Shown here: positions 61,939 to 64,000 of the stretch, one piece after another
How positions within the stretch are numbered: the stretch's first letter is position 1
How the letters are laid out: every line of letters starts with the position of its first letter
DNA from: Diaphorobacter limosus
Lineage (GTDB): Bacteria; Pseudomonadota; Gammaproteobacteria; Burkholderiales; Burkholderiaceae_C
Direction of reading: 5' to 3'
Length of the DNA stretch: 64,000 nucleotides
Assembly: GCF_033100095.1 (NCBI RefSeq)
Contig: NZ_CP136921.1
Span: 3,995,001-4,059,000 of the forward strand
The notes under the pieces: model-generated
The model's database searches: none
What the model was told of the DNA's origin: nothing
What the model saw: the letters and a program-made list of their open reading frames with translations, nothing else
Program-made: the position numbers and the translations under genes

Positions 61939-64000
61939 ATCGATGGTGGCGTCGTGGGCATCAGGTTGGCCGCGCCACGGAACTGGGTGCGGTTGGTGAG
62001 CAGGAACACCAGCGTCATCTTGTCATTGAGCAGGTCGCTTGCATTGCCGCTGGCGGCCGCGCGGCGGCCCGCCAGCACGCCATGCAGGTTTTCCGCTGTC
62101 TGGCCGGCTGTGAAATGGTTGCCGTTGACCGTCAGGAGCACGCCGGCGCACAGGCTGGGCGCGCTGCTGAAGGTATTGCCCTGCAGCACCACGGTCTGGA
62201 ACAGGCCGTTGAATTGCCGTTGTATCAACTGCTTGAGCATTTCCTCGCCCAGGTTCAGGCGGCGCAACCGGTTGTGCCCCAGCACCAGCTGGCCGCGGCC
62301 GGCCGGCACCTGGAAGTCGCCGCTGATCAACGCATTCACCAGAACCGTTGCGATAGGTGCCGAGGCCGTGCCGTCGGGCGGCGGCATGCCATAGAACGCC
62401 AGGTCGCCAGCGATCACGCAGTGCATGACCTCGCATTGCCCGGTGATGTTCTGCAGCACCACCGAGGCCGGCGCCGCCGCCGCCACCTCGCACTGGTGCA
62501 TGCGCAGCTCGCTGCTGCCGTCCACCACGATCCAGGGCTGGGGCTGATCCTGCTTTCCCCGCACGCGCAGGCTGTGCAGGCCCAGTTCGCGGTTGCCCGT
62601 CAGTTGCAGCGAGGTGCCGGGGTCCATGGCCAGCTGCAGGTCGCGCAGCTCCAGCGCGGCAAACCCGCCCAGCGCGATGGGTGCGTGCACGGCGACGATG
62701 GCCGTGGGGCCACAGCCGTGCAGCGACAGCCTGGCTCCGGGCGGCACCTGGTTCACCGTCAGGTCTGCGAGCTCATGCGTGCCGGGCAGCAGGCATAGGC
62801 ACAGCTGGCCGCCATGTTCCTCCAGCAGTTTCATCAGCAGCTCGGTGCTCAGCTGCTCAAAGTCGCCGCCCTTGCCAATGGTGATGCAACAACCGCCGCC
62901 CGCCTGCGCCGGTGCCTGGGCCGTGGCGGCAAACACCAGTGTCTGCTCGGGCACGGCTGCGCCGCCGCTGGTGAGCAGGTTGGCGCGCACGCGCTGCGGC
63001 CCGGCGCCGCCCAGCTGCCAGTTGCACTGTGCCAGGCCCTGCGCATCGGTTGTGGCCTCGGGGGGGTTGACGCTGCCGCCACCGGCCTCCAGCGTGAAGC
63101 GCACCCGGCTGCCGGCCAGGGGCAGCGCGCCGCGTGCCACGCGCAGGCGCAGCGGTTCGGCCAGCGTGGTGTTGGGCGCGGCCTCCTGGCCGTCGCCGCC
63201 CACGTAGAGCAGCTGCGTCAGCTGGGTGAGTGGCGGGAACCATTCGCGGCAGTCGGTGATGGCGCTGATCAGGCCACCCGCGTCCACCGTCACCAGGCCC
63301 AGGCGCGCCCAGCCGTCACGCACACCGGCGGGCGGGCAGGCTTGCGGCGCCCCGTCCTCGTCCAGCGGCCACTCGACATCGGCCGTGGCCGTGCGCGCGG
63401 GGATCTGCCAGTAGTCGCCCACGCGGTAGCTGCCGCCGGGGGCAAAGCGCACCTGCACGCCGTCTTCCAGGGGAATCCAGCCGCCCTCGACCACGGCCAG
63501 CGCGTGCTGGCCGGCGGCAGTGGGGCGCTGCTCCCAGCGCCGCAGCAGCGGGTGGCCGCTGGCGTCCTGGCCCAGGCTGCCCTGGGGCAGGCCGTCGAGC
63601 ACCAGCTCCAGCGTGTCGTCGCCGTCGTGCAGAAACTCGAACAGCTGGCCGGCGCGCTGCTGCTGTGCGGCGGCATCGTCCAGCAACTCCACGCGGTCGT
63701 GTGGCGACAGATCCAGGTTGGCATCGCGCCCGCGCGCGGCCACGCGCACGATGGTCTGCTGGGCCGCGCTGTCGAGGGTGACGGATTGCACCGCGTAGGC
63801 CACCGAGGCGTTTTCGCGCGACCACTTGAAGGTGGCGGCGCCGGTGTTGGCGTCCACGCTGTGGATCTCCACCCGATAGAGCTGGTTTTCCAGCCGCCGG
63901 TAGCCGGCGCTGGCGGCCAGGTCGCACACGCCGGTGGCAGCCAGCTCGGGCTCGGCACGCGCCGCCAGTCGGGCGCTGGAGGGCGCAGTCAGCTGGTTCC
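61935..64000 (-). CDS. DUF6519-like protein with beta-helix region (5' end outside the window)
   Basis: Long frame open to the right edge (688 codons seen, start not visible). The N-terminal part seen, GYRRLENQLYRVEIHSVDANTGAATFKWSRENASVAYAV, matches the recurrent motif of DUF6519-type proteins; a WQIPARTATADVEWPLDEDGAPQ stretch follows. An Ig-like segment (LRLRVARGALPLAGSRVRFTLEAGGGSVNPPEATTDAQGLAQCNWQLG) leads to a Leu/Cys-rich right-handed beta-helix-like part (ITIGKGGDFEQLSTELLMKLL, then repeated strand patterns LELRDLQLAMDPG ... LHSLRVRG). Such proteins occur in large multidomain surface or contractile-injection-associated loci, but nothing here proves the role. It is convergent with the efflux operon. 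Confidence 0.6.
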   Translation of the reverse strand, partial: NQLTAPSSARLAARAEPELAATGVCDLAASAGYRRLENQLYRVEIHSVDANTGAATFKWSRENASVAYAVQSVTLDSAAQQTIVRVAARGRDANLDLSPHDRVELLDDAAAQQQRAGQLFEFLHDGDDTLELVLDGLPQGSLGQDASGHPLLRRWEQRPTAAGQHALAVVEGGWIPLEDGVQVRFAPGGSYRVGDYWQIPARTATADVEWPLDEDGAPQACPPAGVRDGWARLGLVTVDAGGLISAITDCREWFPPLTQLTQLLYVGGDGQEAAPNTTLAEPLRLRVARGALPLAGSRVRFTLEAGGGSVNPPEATTDAQGLAQCNWQLGGAGPQRVRANLLTSGGAAVPEQTLVFAATAQAPAQAGGGCCITIGKGGDFEQLSTELLMKLLEEHGGQLCLCLLPGTHELADLTVNQVPPGARLSLHGCGPTAIVAVHAPIALGGFAALELRDLQLAMDPGTSLQLTGNRELGLHSLRVRGKQDQPQPWIVVDGSSELRMHQCEVAAAAPASVVLQNITGQCEVMHCVIAGDLAFYGMPPPDGTASAPIATVLVNALISGDFQVPAGRGQLVLGHNRLRRLNLGEEMLKQLIQRQFNGLFQTVVLQGNTFSSAPSLCAGVLLTVNGNHFTAGQTAENLHGVLAGRRAAASGNASDLLNDKMTLVFLLTNRTQFRGAANLMPTTPPSI

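Overview
The window is GC-rich, gene-dense DNA that reads as a chromosomal segment of a betaproteobacterium in the Comamonadaceae (Acidovorax / Alicycliphilus / Diaphorobacter type). This rests on gene content (RelA, PhaR, an RpoD with a long Lys/Ala-rich N-terminus, ModABC/ModE, a liv operon, an OmpR/EnvZ pair, PHB-linked enzymes) and on many copies of a short intergenic repeat with a GATAGCTGTTAGCGCTT core, which I associate from memory with this family. The genus call is inference. Mfd runs off the left edge and a large DUF6519-like protein runs off the right edge.

Layout. 1-12.5 kb is housekeeping: mfd (partial), ispD-ispF, ompR-envZ (minus), a SIMPL-domain protein, 3-hydroxybutyrate dehydrogenase, a hydrolase overlapping relA, tRNA-Val(GAC), phaR, rimO. 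12.5-20.6 kb: FKBP isomerase, a small HxlR-like regulator, a CaiB/BaiF CoA-transferase, a ketopantoate-reductase-like gene, and the macromolecular-synthesis pair dnaG-rpoD. 20.6-26.8 kb: acyl-CoA synthetase, a DpkA-like imine reductase, modABC with divergent modE and a perfect ModE-type palindrome between them. 27-31.7 kb: a five-gene branched-chain-amino-acid-type ABC transporter ending in a strong terminator. 31.8-35 kb: a P1B-type metal ATPase, a separate 76-residue metal-binding HMA protein and a Crp/Fnr regulator. 35-39.8 kb: an unusual trio of FtsX-type ABC permease, Cds1-like PLP enzyme and AttH/CrtC-like lipocalin protein, with no ATPase beside it. 40-45.8 kb: Hsp20, then a periplasmic sulfur-redox island (three c-type cytochromes, a SoxW-like thioredoxin, a SoxH-like metallo-hydrolase, a YeeE/YedE-type sulfur transporter, FccB flavoprotein). 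45.9-51.9 kb: MFS transporter, LytS/LytR-type two-component pair, two small membrane proteins, uppP, hydrolase. 52-61.9 kb: a tripartite RND efflux operon of MdtABC type with its own outer-membrane channel. The end holds the DUF6519-like protein.

What stands out is repetitive DNA that has shaped genes. (1) An 824-bp non-coding element with perfect 23-bp inverted ends and nested palindromes sits between the two RND permease genes. (2) A 167-bp long-hairpin element sits between a small membrane-protein gene and the sensor kinase, and a half copy supplies the last codons of the lipocalin-like gene. (3) Thirteen copies plus one half copy of a ~50-bp repeat are scattered through the window. Several lie inside reading frames and encode a signal-peptide core, a transmembrane stretch, a kinase C-terminus, and start or stop codons. 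(4) The MdtB-like permease carries a ~30-residue in-frame insertion whose DNA is a run of three perfect hairpins. Two ATPases have departures from canonical motifs (LivF Walker A Lys to Arg; metal ATPase CPG instead of CPC). No CRISPR array, integrase, transposase or prophage was seen.
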